Shown piece by piece: positions 34,379 through 43,461 of a DNA stretch of 64,000 nucleotides (positions within the stretch are counted from its first letter, which is position 1; every line of letters starts with the position of its first letter). Below the pieces are notes generated by a model that did no database searches, was not told the origin of the DNA, and saw only the letters and a program-made list of their open reading frames with translations. Both the position numbers and the translations under genes were made by a program. Source of the DNA: Microbacterium oryzae (GTDB lineage Bacteria > Actinomycetota > Actinomycetes > Actinomycetales > Microbacteriaceae); NCBI RefSeq assembly GCF_030406385.1, contig NZ_JAUEPM010000001.1:682001-746000 (forward strand). Direction: 5' to 3'.

Positions 34379-35221
34379 ATGTCTCGCACCCTCCGTGTCG
34401 CCGCCGTCAATGTCAACGGGATCCGCGCAGCCGCCCGCAAGGGCATGGCCGGATGGCTGGATGCCGCGGATGTGGACATCCTCACGCTGCAGGAGGTGCG
34501 CGGCGAGCGCGAGCACCTCGACGCCGCCCTTCCGGGATGGCACATCCTCGAGGACCGCTCGCTGCAGAAGGGGCGGGCGGGCGTCGCGATCGCCAGCCGC
34601 CTCGAGCCGACCGCATCGCGCATCGCGCTCGGCGGCGAATCGCTCGAGTCGAACGGGCGGTGGCTGGAGGCCGACTTCGAGGTGGAGGGGCGCACCCTCA
34701 CCGCGGTGAGCGCCTACGTCTTCACCGGCGAGGTCGGCACCCCGAAGCAGGAGCAGAAGTGGGCGTTCCTCGAGGCGATGGACGCGCGCCTGCCCGAACT
34801 CGCCGCCGACGGGGCGCTCGCGGTCGTCACCGGCGACCTCAACGTGGGGCACCGCGAGCTCGACATCAAGAACTGGAAGGGCAACCTCAAGAAGGCGGGC
34901 TTCCTCCCGCGCGAGCGGGCCTACTTCGACCGCTGGCTCGGCGCCGCCGGTGAGAGCGTCACCTGCGCCGACGGGACCACGGGCACGGGGCTCGGCTGGG
35001 TCGACGTGGGCCGCCGCTTCCACGGCGACGTGCCCGGCCCCTACACCTGGTGGTCACAGCGCGGCCAGGCGTTCGACAACGACTCGGGCTGGCGGATCGA
35101 CTACCAGCTCGCGACCCCCGCCCTCGCCGAGCGGGTCGCCGCCTACCGGGTCGATCGGCAGGCGTCGTACGCGGAGCGCTGGACGGACCACGCTCCGGTC
35201 GTCGTCGACTACGCGCTCTGA
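34379..35221 (+). CDS. xth: Exodeoxyribonuclease III family AP endonuclease
   Basis: The 280-residue protein repairs abasic sites and digests DNA from 3' ends. Family motifs are NVNGIRAAARKG, TLQEVRGERE, VVTGDLNVGHRELD, SGWRIDYQLATP and WTDHAPVVVDY, covering the metal-binding glutamate, the Asp-Leu-Asn catalytic triplet and the terminal Asp-His pair. Length is usual. TAGGCT (34366-34371) ends seven bases before the ATG, suggesting a leaderless transcript. Confidence 0.94.
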   Translation: MSRTLRVAAVNVNGIRAAARKGMAGWLDAADVDILTLQEVRGEREHLDAALPGWHILEDRSLQKGRAGVAIASRLEPTASRIALGGESLESNGRWLEADFEVEGRTLTAVSAYVFTGEVGTPKQEQKWAFLEAMDARLPELAADGALAVVTGDLNVGHRELDIKNWKGNLKKAGFLPRERAYFDRWLGAAGESVTCADGTTGTGLGWVDVGRRFHGDVPGPYTWWSQRGQAFDNDSGWRIDYQLATPALAERVAAYRVDRQASYAERWTDHAPVVVDYAL

Positions 35222-35244
35222 CCGGCGCCATCCGTCTCTCCCGC

Positions 35245-35299
35245 GTTCACCTGCCGTTCACCCGCGCACCGCAGTCTCTTCACCACGCCCTCTTAGCGT
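35245..35299 (+). promoter_or_regulatory. PHO box and promoter of pstS
   Basis: GTTCACCTGCC (35245-35255) and GTTCACCCGCG (35256-35266) are adjacent 11-base direct repeats that fit the PhoP-binding PHO box of actinobacteria, with a weaker third unit at 35267-35277. TAGCGT (35294-35299) lies 27 bases further as the -10. Phosphate-starvation activation of pstSCAB follows from this arrangement. The phoR-phoP genes are not in the window. Confidence 0.72.
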
Positions 35300-35354
35300 C
35301 CTCACGTGCCCCGCGAACCCGGCGGGGCTCCCCTGAACCGAATGAGGATTCACA

Positions 35355-36461
35355 GTGAAGATCACTCGTCTTTCGAGCCTGGCCGCCGTCAGCGCCATCG
35401 CCGCACTCTCGCTCGCCGGCTGCGCCGCGAACGAGGGCGGCACGGACTCCGCCCCCGGTGACAGCGCCGAGGAGAGCACGCTCAGCGGAACGCTCGACGC
35501 CACCGGCGCGTCTTCGCAGACCGCCGCGCAGGAGGCCTGGGTCGCCGGGTTCCAGACGACGAACCCCGACGTGACGGTGAACTACGAGCCGACCGGATCC
35601 GGCACCGGCCGTGAGAACTTCCTCTCCGGTGCGAGCGACTTCATCGGCTCCGACCGGGCGTTCGACGACGAGGAGGTCGCCGCGGGCGGCTTCGGCGCCT
35701 GCACGAGCGACGCCATCGTCGAGGTCCCCCTCTACATCTCCCCCGTCGCGGTGGCCTTCAACCTCGAGGGCGTCGACACGCTCAACCTCGACGCGGCCAC
35801 GATCGCGGGCATCTTCGCCGGCGAGATCACGAACTGGAACGACCCCGCCATCGCGGAGGCGAACCCGGACGCCGAGCTGCCCGACCTCGCCATCTCGCCC
35901 GTCCACCGCTCCGACGACTCGGGCACCACCGAGACCTTCGCGACCTACCTCGCCGCCACCGCCTCCGACGTGTGGACGTACGAGGTCTCCGGCGAGTGGC
36001 CGATCGAGGGCGGCGAGGCCGCGCAGGGCACCTCGGGCGTCGTCCAGGCCATCACCTCCGGCAACGGCGCCATCGGCTACGCCGACGCGTCGCAGATCGG
36101 CGACCTCGGCCAGGTCCACGTGGGCGTCGACGGCGAGTACATCGAGTACTCCGCCGAGGCCGCATCAGCGCTCGTCGAGAACTCGCCCCTCGTCGAGGGC
36201 CGCGGCGAGGGCGACCTCGTCTTCGACGTCGACCCCGCAGCGGCGACCGACGGCGCCTACCCGATCGCGCTCGTGAGCTACCTCATCGGGTGCGAGGAGT
36301 ACGAGGACACCGCCACCGCCGAGCTCGTCAAGGCGTACTTCGAGTACGTGGCGAGCGAGGATGGCCAGAGCGCGGCCGCCGAGAACGCCGGCAGCGCGCC
36401 CATCTCCGACGGCCTGCGCGAGCAGGTCCTCACCGCGGTCGACCGCATCCAGGTCGGCTGA
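35355..36461 (+). CDS. pstS: Phosphate-binding lipoprotein PstS
   Basis: The 368-residue protein has a signal peptide with lipobox LSLAGC (Cys23), then an acidic, Gly/Ser-rich spacer. The phosphate-binding fold shows LDATGASSQTAAQEAW, YEPTGSGTGRENFLSG, DFIGSDRAFDDEE, PVHRSDDSGTTETFA and GTSGVVQAI, which include the serines, aspartate and arginine that grip phosphate. It starts at GTG 35355 after TGAGGATT. It delivers phosphate to PstCA. A large hairpin follows the stop and separates it from pstC. Confidence 0.95.
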   Translation: MKITRLSSLAAVSAIAALSLAGCAANEGGTDSAPGDSAEESTLSGTLDATGASSQTAAQEAWVAGFQTTNPDVTVNYEPTGSGTGRENFLSGASDFIGSDRAFDDEEVAAGGFGACTSDAIVEVPLYISPVAVAFNLEGVDTLNLDAATIAGIFAGEITNWNDPAIAEANPDAELPDLAISPVHRSDDSGTTETFATYLAATASDVWTYEVSGEWPIEGGEAAQGTSGVVQAITSGNGAIGYADASQIGDLGQVHVGVDGEYIEYSAEAASALVENSPLVEGRGEGDLVFDVDPAAATDGAYPIALVSYLIGCEEYEDTATAELVKAYFEYVASEDGQSAAAENAGSAPISDGLREQVLTAVDRIQVG

Positions 36462-36479
36462 CCCGCTTGACGCCGTAGT

Positions 36480-36539
36480 CGATGCCCTCGCGCCCTTGTC
36501 CGGGGAGATCCTCCCCGACAGGATGGCGCGAGGGCATCG
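36480..36539 (+). terminator. Nested double hairpin between pstS and pstC
   Basis: A 15-bp outer stem (36480-36494 with 36525-36539) encloses an inner stem (CGGGGAG at 36501-36507 with CTCCCCG at 36511-36517, extended by TGT and ACA). No T-run follows. It probably stops part of the transcripts or protects the pstS mRNA end, giving more binding protein than permease. Confidence 0.7.
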
Positions 36540-36593
36540 TCGCGGAAGCCCCCACCATCCGCATCCCTTCGCCGACCCGAGGACTGGGACCAC

Positions 36594-37586
36594 ATGAGCA
36601 TCACTGAGAAGACGGCACCGCAGTCGCCGTCCGACGCACCGGAGCCCGCGGGCCCCGGGGCGCCGATCAAGGCGAAGCAGCGCCTCGGCGACCGCCTCTT
36701 CTCCGGCACCGCGCTCGGCGCCGGCACGATCATCCTGGTCGTGCTCGCCGCCGTCGCGATCTTCCTCGTCATCCAGAGCATCCCCGCGTTCCGGGCGGAC
36801 ACGAGCGACAACCACATCCTGCGCGGGCAGTCGTTCTGGTCGTATGTGGGACCGCTCGTCTTCGGCACGGTCTGGTCGTCGATCATCGCCCTCGTCATCG
36901 CCGCCCCGATCGCGATCGGCATCGCACTGTTCATCTCGCACTACGCCCCCCGGCGACTGGCCGCGACCCTCGGCTACGTCATCGACCTGCTCGCGGCGGT
37001 GCCGTCGGTGGTGTTCGGCCTCTGGGGCGGCCTCGTGCTCGCGCCCGTCCTGCAGCCGCTGTTCGTGTGGCTGAACGACAACCTCGGGTGGATTCCCCTC
37101 TTCAGCGGGCAGGTCTCGGCGACCGGCCGCACGATCTTCACCGCATCGCTGGTCCTCGCGGTGATGATCATCCCGATCATGACCGCCATCTGCCGCGAGG
37201 TCTTCCTGCAGACCCCGAAGCTGCACGAGGAGGCAGCGCTCGCCCTGGGCGCCACACGGTGGGAGATGATCCGGATGGCCGTGCTCCCGTTCGCCCGCGG
37301 CGGCATGGTGTCCGCCGCCATGCTGGCGCTCGGCCGCGCGCTCGGCGAGACGATGGCCGTCACCATGGTGCTCTCGGTCTCCGGCGCGATCACCGTCGAG
37401 CTCCTCACCTCGACCAACCCGACGCCGATCCCCGCCAACATCGCGCTGTCGTTTCCCGAGGCCCACGACGAGGGCGTCAACACGCTCATCGCGACCGGCC
37501 TCATCCTCTTCATCGTGACCTTCGCGGTCAATGCGTTCGCGCGGTGGATCGTCGCGCGCCGCGCCGAGTTCTCGGGAGCGAACTGA
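36594..37586 (+). CDS. pstC: Phosphate ABC transporter permease PstC
   Basis: The 330-residue membrane protein has about six hydrophobic segments after a 35-residue Pro/Ala-rich cytoplasmic N-terminus. Conserved PstC parts are PSVVFGLWGG, the ABC-coupling EEAALALGATRWEMIRMAVLP loop, and GRALGETMAVTMVLS. With PstA it forms the channel for phosphate. ATG 36594 has only a weak ribosome site (CGAGGACTGG). It ends two bases before the pstA start. Confidence 0.94.
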   Translation: MSITEKTAPQSPSDAPEPAGPGAPIKAKQRLGDRLFSGTALGAGTIILVVLAAVAIFLVIQSIPAFRADTSDNHILRGQSFWSYVGPLVFGTVWSSIIALVIAAPIAIGIALFISHYAPRRLAATLGYVIDLLAAVPSVVFGLWGGLVLAPVLQPLFVWLNDNLGWIPLFSGQVSATGRTIFTASLVLAVMIIPIMTAICREVFLQTPKLHEEAALALGATRWEMIRMAVLPFARGGMVSAAMLALGRALGETMAVTMVLSVSGAITVELLTSTNPTPIPANIALSFPEAHDEGVNTLIATGLILFIVTFAVNAFARWIVARRAEFSGAN

Positions 37587-37587
37587 C

Positions 37588-38670
37588 ATGGCCGCCATCG
37601 CCGCCTCTGCGCAGAGCATGCGCCTCACGTCGGGCCGCCTCCCGAAGTGGGCGCCCTGGGCGCTCCTGCTGGGCTCCTTCGCCGCGGCCGCCGTGGTCTT
37701 CGGCGTGGCCGCCGCCGGTGGCGAGCTCGCCGACTTCAACATCGGCGGCACGCTGATCGTCGGGATGATCCTCTACATCGTCCTCATCGCCGTCGTCTCG
37801 TCGATCGCCGAGAGCAGCCGCAAGGCGATGGACCGTGTCATGACCGCGCTCGTCTCGACCGCGTTCGTGATCGCCCTCCTCCCGCTCGTCTCGCTGCTGT
37901 GGACCGTCGTGGTCAACGGCATCCAGCGCTTCGACGCGGAGTTCTTCACGTTCTCGATGCGCAACGTCGTCGGCGAGGGCGGCGGCATCGTCCACGCCAT
38001 CTGGGGCACCGTCCTCATCACGCTGCTGGCCGCCCTCATCGCGGTGCCGGTGGGCCTCATGACCTCGATCTACCTCGTCGAGTACGGCCGCGGCCGCGTC
38101 GCGCGCGCGATCACCTTCCTCGTCGACGTGATGACGGGCATCCCCTCGATCGTCGCGGGCCTGTTCATCTACTCGGTCTTCGCTCTGTTCGTGCGCCCCG
38201 GCATCTCCATGGGCTTCATGGGCGCTCTGGCCCTCGCCGTGCTGATGATCCCCGTGGTCGTGCGCGGCAGCGAGGAGCTGCTGCGGATCGTGCCGAACGA
38301 GCTGCGCGAGGCGGCCTACGCGCTCGGCGTGCCGAAGTGGCTGACGATCGTGAAGGTGGTCCTGCCAACCTCCATCGCGGGCATCACGACGACCGTCATG
38401 CTGGCCATCGCCCGCGTGATCGGCGAGACCGCGCCCCTGCTCCTCACCGCGGGCTACACCCTCAGCCTCAACACCAACCTCTTCGACGGGCAGATGATGA
38501 CCCTGCCGGTGTTCGCGTACAACCAGTACATGAACCAGGGCACGAACCCCGACGCGGCCGTCGCGCGGGCATGGGCCGCCGCGCTCACCCTCATCGCCAT
38601 CGTCATGGTGCTCAACCTCGTCGCCCGCCTCATCGCGCGGCTCTTCGCGCCGAAGACCGCCGGCCGCTGA
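37588..38670 (+). CDS. pstA: Phosphate ABC transporter permease PstA
   Basis: The 360-residue membrane protein has six to eight hydrophobic segments, about two more at the N-terminus than E. coli PstA. It shows the family loop [24 protein letters not shown], the coupling loop [22 protein letters not shown], and [17 protein letters not shown] 37588 follows the pstC stop directly, with CGGGAGCGAAC as ribosome site. It pairs with PstC. Confidence 0.94.
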   Translation: MAAIAASAQSMRLTSGRLPKWAPWALLLGSFAAAAVVFGVAAAGGELADFNIGGTLIVGMILYIVLIAVVSSIAESSRKAMDRVMTALVSTAFVIALLPLVSLLWTVVVNGIQRFDAEFFTFSMRNVVGEGGGIVHAIWGTVLITLLAALIAVPVGLMTSIYLVEYGRGRVARAITFLVDVMTGIPSIVAGLFIYSVFALFVRPGISMGFMGALALAVLMIPVVVRGSEELLRIVPNELREAAYALGVPKWLTIVKVVLPTSIAGITTTVMLAIARVIGETAPLLLTAGYTLSLNTNLFDGQMMTLPVFAYNQYMNQGTNPDAAVARAWAAALTLIAIVMVLNLVARLIARLFAPKTAGR

Positions 38671-38708
38671 GCACCCCAGACTCTCTCCGACCATCCCGAA
38701 GGAACCCC

Positions 38709-39488
38709 GTGTCCAAGAGCATCGAAGTCAACGACCTCAACGTCTACTACGGCGACTTCCTCGCCGTCGAGGGCGTGTCCATCGACATCCAGCCCCGCAC
38801 CGTCACCGCCTTCATCGGCCCGTCGGGCTGCGGCAAGTCCACGTTCCTGCGCACGCTGAACCGCATGCACGAGGTCATCCCCGGCGCCTCGGTGAAGGGT
38901 CAGGTGCTCGTCGACGGGCAGGACCTCTATGGTCCCGGCGTCGACCCGGTGCTCGTGCGCCGCCAGGTCGGCATGGTGTTCCAGCGGCCCAACCCGTTCC
39001 CCACCATGTCCATCCGCGAGAACGTGCTGGCGGGCGTGAAGCTCAACAACAAGCGCATCTCGAAGGGCGACGCCGACGCGCTGGTGGAGAAGTCGCTGAC
39101 GGGCGCCAACCTCTGGAACGAGGTGAAGGACCGGCTCGACAAGCCCGGGTCCGGGCTCTCCGGCGGGCAGCAGCAGCGTCTCTGCATCGCACGCGCGATC
39201 GCGGTCTCGCCCGACATCATCCTCATGGACGAGCCGTGCTCCGCCCTCGACCCGATCTCCACCTTCGCGATCGAGGAGCTCATCAGCGAGCTGAAGAACG
39301 ACTACACCGTCGTCATCGTCACGCACAACATGCAGCAGGCGTCGCGCGTGAGCGACAAGACGGCGTTCTTCAACATCGCCGGCACCGGCAAGCCCGGCAA
39401 GCTCATCGAGTACGACGACACCACCCGGATCTTCACCACCCCCTCGGTGCAGGCCACCGAGGACTACGTCTCCGGCCGCTTCGGCTGA
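38709..39488 (+). CDS. pstB: Phosphate ABC transporter ATPase PstB
   Basis: The 259-residue ATPase drives phosphate uptake. It has Walker [26 protein letters not shown] (Q-loop region), signature [14 protein letters not shown], Walker [13 protein letters not shown] and the switch histidine in [18 protein letters not shown] 38709 follows AAGGAA at a good distance. It is the last gene of the pst operon. The negative regulator phoU is not next to it. Confidence 0.96.
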   Translation: MSKSIEVNDLNVYYGDFLAVEGVSIDIQPRTVTAFIGPSGCGKSTFLRTLNRMHEVIPGASVKGQVLVDGQDLYGPGVDPVLVRRQVGMVFQRPNPFPTMSIRENVLAGVKLNNKRISKGDADALVEKSLTGANLWNEVKDRLDKPGSGLSGGQQQRLCIARAIAVSPDIILMDEPCSALDPISTFAIEELISELKNDYTVVIVTHNMQQASRVSDKTAFFNIAGTGKPGKLIEYDDTTRIFTTPSVQATEDYVSGRFG

Positions 39489-39585
39489 ACCGCGGATGGC
39501 CGGGGCCGGGTCGACGACGCGGCTCTCCGCTTCGGATGTCCGCCGCGGCGGCCCTCGCCCGGATCGTGTTTGTTAGACTGGTCGA

Positions 39586-39671
39586 GCCGGGCCGCAGTAA
39601 CCCCGGGCTCCAAATTCTGCCGCTGCGAGCGGCCTTTCGCCGAGAGGCGTTTTCTGCGGCTCGGCCTTTTT
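39586..39671 (+). ncRNA. Candidate structured RNA or orphan leader ending in a terminator
   Basis: TAGACT (39574-39579) is a good -10 in TTGTTAGACTGG. The RNA would then hold GAGCCGGG paired with CCCGGGCTC (one bulge), a GCCGCT-GCG-AGCGGC hairpin, and two mutually exclusive stems: CGCC-GAGA-GGCG, or GCCGAG with the CTCGGC that runs into CTTTTT (to 39671). This looks like a ribosomal-protein-operon attenuator leader such as an L10 leader. However, no forward gene follows: the next gene, 39706-40335, is on the other strand. That family assignment is only a guess. Confidence 0.5.
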
Positions 39672-39705
39672 CATGCTCGCGCGCGGCGGCGACGTCGCGT
39701 CCGCG

Positions 39706-40335
39706 TCACTCGAGGGCGTCGCGACGCCAGAGGCGAGCCGCCGCCGTCAGGTCGGCCGCGAACGCCGACAGGCGCAGCGCCCGCGTGGTCAGCGCGGACG
39801 ACCGGTGCGGCTCGGTCGCCTCGTAGTCGTCGGCCAGGTGCGTGGCACCCGATGCGACAACGCGGCAGAATGACGCCGTGCGGTCGAGCGCGACCGCGTA
39901 GTCGCCCGTGAAGGCGCCGTGCAGGATGGTGTCGATCAGGGCCATGAGCTCCTGCGGGCCAGCGGGAGTCGGTGCGCCGGCGACGACGGCGTCGGCCGAG
40001 TGCAGCTCGGCCCGGCCCCGTTCGTAGAGGAGCGACGAGGTCTCGGGGTCGTCGTGGATCGACAGCTGCACGAGGTAGAGGCGCCACAGCGACCCGGGCA
40101 GCGAGCGCGCGGGCGATTGCGACCACAGCTCGGCGATGTCGTCGATGCCGTGCCGGGCGGTGAAGGAGATGAGCCGCTGCACGACGTCGGCATCGGCCTC
40201 GTCGCGCACGCGCGACAGCAGCGCGACCGCCGTGGCGTGCGCTGCGCGCGAGACCTCCGCCGGGTCACTGCCCGCGAACAGCCGGTCGAACATCTCCGAG
40301 GGCCGGCGCACCGGCTTGCTGAACTCCGCACTCAT
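39706..40335 (-). CDS. Conserved hypothetical protein, no recognised domain
   Basis: I do not recognise a function for this 209-residue, mainly helical protein. It starts MSAEFSKPVRRPSEMFDRLF and is rich in Ala and charged residues, without signal peptide or membrane segments. Sequences of this kind recur in Microbacteriaceae, sometimes with misleading RNA polymerase names. TAGCCT (on minus) ends seven bases before ATG 40335, and codon use is typical, so it is a real gene. A start 17 codons earlier is possible but lies upstream of that -10. Confidence 0.7.
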   Translation of the reverse strand: MSAEFSKPVRRPSEMFDRLFAGSDPAEVSRAAHATAVALLSRVRDEADADVVQRLISFTARHGIDDIAELWSQSPARSLPGSLWRLYLVQLSIHDDPETSSLLYERGRAELHSADAVVAGAPTPAGPQELMALIDTILHGAFTGDYAVALDRTASFCRVVASGATHLADDYEATEPHRSSALTTRALRLSAFAADLTAAARLWRRDALE

Positions 40336-40422
40336 CCGGAACAGGCTACGCCGCACGGGTCCCGCCGTCTCCGGGTCCGTGCACACCCTCGGCCGATAGG
40401 ATGGAAGGGCGGATCGGCCGCG

Positions 40423-40812
40423 TCAGCGGGGCTCGGAGTAGCGCTCGGCGATGGCGTCGAGGAACGCGCCGCCCAGCCGCTCCACGTCGTCGAATGTGAG
40501 CGTCAGATGCTGCCCGACCGGGCTCGCCAGCACCGATCGCGCCCGGTCGTACATGATCGGCGGCTGCTCGCGGAGGACGCCGTCGGCGAGGATCGCCTCG
40601 ACCACGAGCACGAGCTCGGTGAGCGGATTCGTGTCCTCCCCCGCGACGCTGCGCACCCGATGGATGAACCAGCGGTCGAGCGCGAGCAGGATCCCCTCTG
40701 ACGCCCGTCGCTCCCCGATCGTGTGCACGTCGCGGGCTGCGCGAAGCGTCTCCTCGAACCATTCCCGCGCGCGGGCCTGCTCCTCGTCCCTGAAGGTGCG
40801 TCTGCCCAGCAT
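40423..40812 (-). CDS. Conserved hypothetical protein, 129 residues
   Basis: I cannot assign a family to this small soluble, mostly helical protein. It begins MLGRRTFRDEEQARAREWFE. TAGCTT (minus) ends six bases before ATG 40812, supporting a leaderless start. It is read away from the tRNA-Lys gene and ends 87 bases before the neighbouring hypothetical protein's start, so the two may be co-regulated. No membrane segment or cofactor motif is visible. Confidence 0.62.
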   Translation of the reverse strand: MLGRRTFRDEEQARAREWFEETLRAARDVHTIGERRASEGILLALDRWFIHRVRSVAGEDTNPLTELVLVVEAILADGVLREQPPIMYDRARSVLASPVGQHLTLTFDDVERLGGAFLDAIAERYSEPR

Positions 40813-40850
40813 GCGCCGAAGCTATCACCGCGGCCGCGTAAAGTGGTCGT

Positions 40851-40923
40851 GGGCCTATAGCTCAGTCGGTAGAGCAGCGGACTTTTAATCCGTAGGTCGA
40901 GGGTTCGAGCCCCTCTGGGCCCA
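40851..40923 (+). tRNA. tRNA-Lys (anticodon TTT)
   Basis: The cloverleaf is complete: acceptor GGGCCTA with TGGGCCC, D arm GCTC...GAGC, anticodon stem GCGGA with TCCGT around loop CTTTTAA, and T arm GAGGG-TTCGAGC-CCCTC. The anticodon TTT is at 40884-40886, and discriminator A is at 40923. CCA is not encoded. Confidence 0.97.
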
Positions 40924-40944
40924 CCCCCGCACGAGAGGAGCACC

Positions 40945-41751
40945 GTGACCGCCGATCGTCTCTTCACCAAGCCCCGCCGCGCGGGCGACGATCCCCGGGG
41001 CGAGGCCGCGGGACTGCGGTGGCTGGCCGCAGTCGGCGGCGGTGCGCGCATCGCTCGCGTGATGGACGTCGACGACGATCGGCTCGTGCTGGAGTCGATC
41101 GTCGAGGTCGCTCCCTCCGCCACGGCAGCGCGGGCATTCGGCGCGGCCCTGGCCCGCACGCATGCCGCCGGTGCCGGATGGTGGGGCTGTCCGCCCGACG
41201 GATGGCCGGGGTCGGCGACCATGGGGCGCTCGCGGACGCCGCTCGTCCTCGACTCCGCCGCTGCTCCCCCGACGTGGGGCGCGTTCTACGCCGAGCACCG
41301 CGTCGAGGTGTTCGCCCGCCGGCTGCACGCGGACGGCATCATCGACGCCGACGAGGCGCGCGTCTTCGACCGGCTCTGCCAGCGCCTGCGAGAGGGCGCC
41401 CTCGACCATCCGCAACCGGCCTTCGTCTCGGCCGCCGGCCATCCTGTCGCGCGAGTGCACGGTGACATGTGGGCGGGCAACGTGCTGTACGACGGGGGCC
41501 CCACCGGGGCTGCCCTCATCGACCCGCTCGCGCACGGCGGTCATGCCGAGACCGACCTCGCAACGCTCGCGGTGTTCGGGTTCCCGCACCTGGCGGAGGT
41601 GTACGCCGGCTATGACGAGGCCTCTGAACTCGCCGACGGGTGGCGCGAGCGCGTGGAGCTGCATCAGCTGGGGATCGTCATCATGCACGCGCACCTCTTC
41701 CGGGGCGGCTACACGCGCTCCGCGCTGCGGCTCGCGGGCCGGTATCTCTGA
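40945..41751 (+). CDS. Fructosamine kinase family protein
   Basis: This 268-residue phosphotransferase belongs to the APH-like fold. The catalytic loop is VARVHGDMWAGNVLYD and the metal-binding aspartate is in ALIDPLAHGGHAETDLATL. Members phosphorylate protein- or amino-acid-bound fructosamine and ribulosamine, which starts their repair or degradation. GTG 40945 is preceded by GAGAGGAG. It lies 21 bases after tRNA-Lys and may be cotranscribed with it. Substrate is inferred from family only. Confidence 0.88.
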   Translation: MTADRLFTKPRRAGDDPRGEAAGLRWLAAVGGGARIARVMDVDDDRLVLESIVEVAPSATAARAFGAALARTHAAGAGWWGCPPDGWPGSATMGRSRTPLVLDSAAAPPTWGAFYAEHRVEVFARRLHADGIIDADEARVFDRLCQRLREGALDHPQPAFVSAAGHPVARVHGDMWAGNVLYDGGPTGAALIDPLAHGGHAETDLATLAVFGFPHLAEVYAGYDEASELADGWRERVELHQLGIVIMHAHLFRGGYTRSALRLAGRYL

Positions 41752-41793
41752 GGCCGGTGCCTCTGGGGACCTTGCCTCCCCTACCCTGGCGGC

Positions 41794-42408
41794 ATGGGCG
41801 ACAAGCTCGACGTGCGCCGGGAGCTCGACGCGTACCGCGCTCGGCAGGGCGTCTTCCGCGCCGTCACGGTCCCCGAGATGGCGTATCTGGCCGTCGACGG
41901 CAGCGGTGATCCGAACACGTCGCCGGCGTTCGCGGCGGCGGTCGAGACGCTGTACCCCGTCGCGTACGCGCTCAAGTTCGGCCTGCGCGACGAGACCGGC
42001 GTCGACGTCGTCGTGCCGCCGCTCGAGGGGCTCTGGCACGCCGACGATCCCGCGGTCTTCACCACGGCGCGGGACAAGTCGGCATGGGCGTGGACGCTGC
42101 TCATCCACACCCCCGGCCCCGTGGAGGCCAGTGCTGTCGAGCGTGCGGTCGCCCGGGCCGCGGCGAAGCGCCCGCCTCGGATCGATGCACTGCGGTGGAT
42201 GTCGCTGGCCGAGGGTCGCTGTGTGCAGACGCTGCACGTGGGGTCGTTCGACGACGAGGGGCCTGTCCTCGAGCGGATGCACCGCGAGGCGATCCGCGAG
42301 CAGGGGCTGCGGATGGCCGGCGCGCATCACGAGATCTACCTCAGCGACTTCCGCCGCGTCCCCGTCGAGCGCCGGCGGACCATCCTGCGTCAACCGGTGG
42401 CAGCGTGA
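41794..42408 (+). CDS. GyrI-like small-molecule-binding domain protein
   Basis: The 204-residue protein has the GyrI-like (SOUL/AraC effector) fold: PEMAYLAVDGSGDPNTSPAFAAAVE near the start, YALKFGLRD, then WTLLIHTPGPV and the terminal HHEIYLSDFRRVPVERRRTILRQPV. It has no DNA-binding domain. Stand-alone members are thought to bind or hydrolyse cyclopropanoids and other small compounds. TACCCT (41782-41787) ends six bases before the ATG. The stop is one base short of the pncA stop region on the other strand. Confidence 0.8.
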   Translation: MGDKLDVRRELDAYRARQGVFRAVTVPEMAYLAVDGSGDPNTSPAFAAAVETLYPVAYALKFGLRDETGVDVVVPPLEGLWHADDPAVFTTARDKSAWAWTLLIHTPGPVEASAVERAVARAAAKRPPRIDALRWMSLAEGRCVQTLHVGSFDDEGPVLERMHREAIREQGLRMAGAHHEIYLSDFRRVPVERRRTILRQPVAA

Positions 42409-42409
42409 C

Positions 42410-42979
42410 TCAGACGACCTCCGCCCCCGCGCGAACGAGCTCGGCGAGAGAGTCCTCGGACGGCTCGGGGGCGACCCCTGCGACGAGGTCGGAGAGCACG
42501 CGCACGTGCTGCCCGTACCGGAGCGCGTCGAGGGCGGTGGCGCGGACGCAGTGATCCGTCGCGATCCCGACGATGTCGACCGACTCGATACCGTGCTCGG
42601 CGAGCAGGTCCATGACGGTGCCACCACCATCCGTCGTGCCCTCGAACATGGAGTACGCCGCTCGCCCCTGCCCTTTCTTCACGTGGTGCGTGATCGGCGC
42701 GGTGTCGAGCCCCGGATCGTACTCGGCGCCCGTCGTGTCCGCCACGCAGTGCACGGGCCAGGTGTCGACGAAGTCCGGAACGCCGCTGGCGAAGTGACCG
42801 CCGTTGTCGCCGGTGGCGTCGTGCCAGTCCCTCGAGGCGATGATCGCGGTGTAGTCGGCCGCATGCGCGGCCAGGTGGCGGGTGATGCCCTCGGCCACCG
42901 CGTGGCCGCCGGACACTCCGAGGGCGCCGCCCTCGGTGAAGTCGTTCTGCACGTCGACGATGAGAAGCGCTCGGGTCAT
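42410..42979 (-). CDS. pncA: Nicotinamidase (isochorismatase family)
   Basis: The 189-residue enzyme hydrolyses nicotinamide to nicotinate for NAD salvage. The catalytic triad is visible: Asp9 in LIVDVQNDF, a lysine in VKKGQGR (101/102), and Cys144 in ATDHCVRAT. Metal ligands lie in SRDWHDATGDNGGHF. TACGCT (minus) ends six bases before ATG 42979, so the transcript is likely leaderless. It is convergent with the GyrI-like gene, with one base between the stops. Such enzymes activate pyrazinamide in mycobacteria. Confidence 0.92.
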   Translation of the reverse strand: MTRALLIVDVQNDFTEGGALGVSGGHAVAEGITRHLAAHAADYTAIIASRDWHDATGDNGGHFASGVPDFVDTWPVHCVADTTGAEYDPGLDTAPITHHVKKGQGRAAYSMFEGTTDGGGTVMDLLAEHGIESVDIVGIATDHCVRATALDALRYGQHVRVLSDLVAGVAPEPSEDSLAELVRAGAEVV

Positions 42980-43004
42980 GCCCCGAGCGTAGACGCCCAG
43001 AGCC

Positions 43005-43442
43005 TCAGGCCTCCAGCTGCCCCGCGAACGGTCGGAGGGCGTCGCGGAGCGCGCCCAGCTGCGCGGCGTCCAGGCCGACGCGCGCCATGATCTGCTGCGG
43101 CACGGCCAGCGCCCGCTCTCGCAGCGCCGCCCCGTCCTCGGTCAGGCCGATCTCCAGGCGCCGCTCATCGCGGGGGCTGCGCTCGCGGCGCACCAGACCC
43201 TGTCGCTCCAGGCGCTTCACCAGCGGCGACGCCGTGGCCGGCTCGAGCGCGAGGGCCGCGGCGATCTCACGGAGTGTCCGCGGCGATTCCTCCCACAGCG
43301 CCAGCATGACGAGGTATTGCGGATGCGTGAGTCCGAGCGGCTCCAGCACGGGCCGGTAGATCGACACGACGTTGCGGGCGGCGGTGACGATCGCGAAGCA
43401 GAGCTGGTTGTCCAGCTTCAGGAGGGCGTCTGGATCGGTCAC
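43005..43442 (-). CDS. MarR-family regulator of the OhrR organic-peroxide sensor type
   Basis: The 145-residue protein closely follows OhrR. Cys15 lies in LDNQLCFAIVT, where OhrR has its reactive cysteine. A tyrosine in SIYRPVLEPLGLTHPQYLVMLAL matches the hydrogen-bonding residue near it, and the DNA-binding wing SPRDERRLEIGLTEDG is intact. It should derepress its targets when Cys15 is oxidised by hydroperoxides. GTG 43442 lies six bases after TAAGGT. No ohr gene is adjacent. Instead it is divergent from a 67-residue protein across a shared operator. Confidence 0.86.
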   Translation of the reverse strand: MTDPDALLKLDNQLCFAIVTAARNVVSIYRPVLEPLGLTHPQYLVMLALWEESPRTLREIAAALALEPATASPLVKRLERQGLVRRERSPRDERRLEIGLTEDGAALRERALAVPQQIMARVGLDAAQLGALRDALRPFAGQLEA

Positions 43443-43461
43443 CCGTCCACCTTACCGCCGC

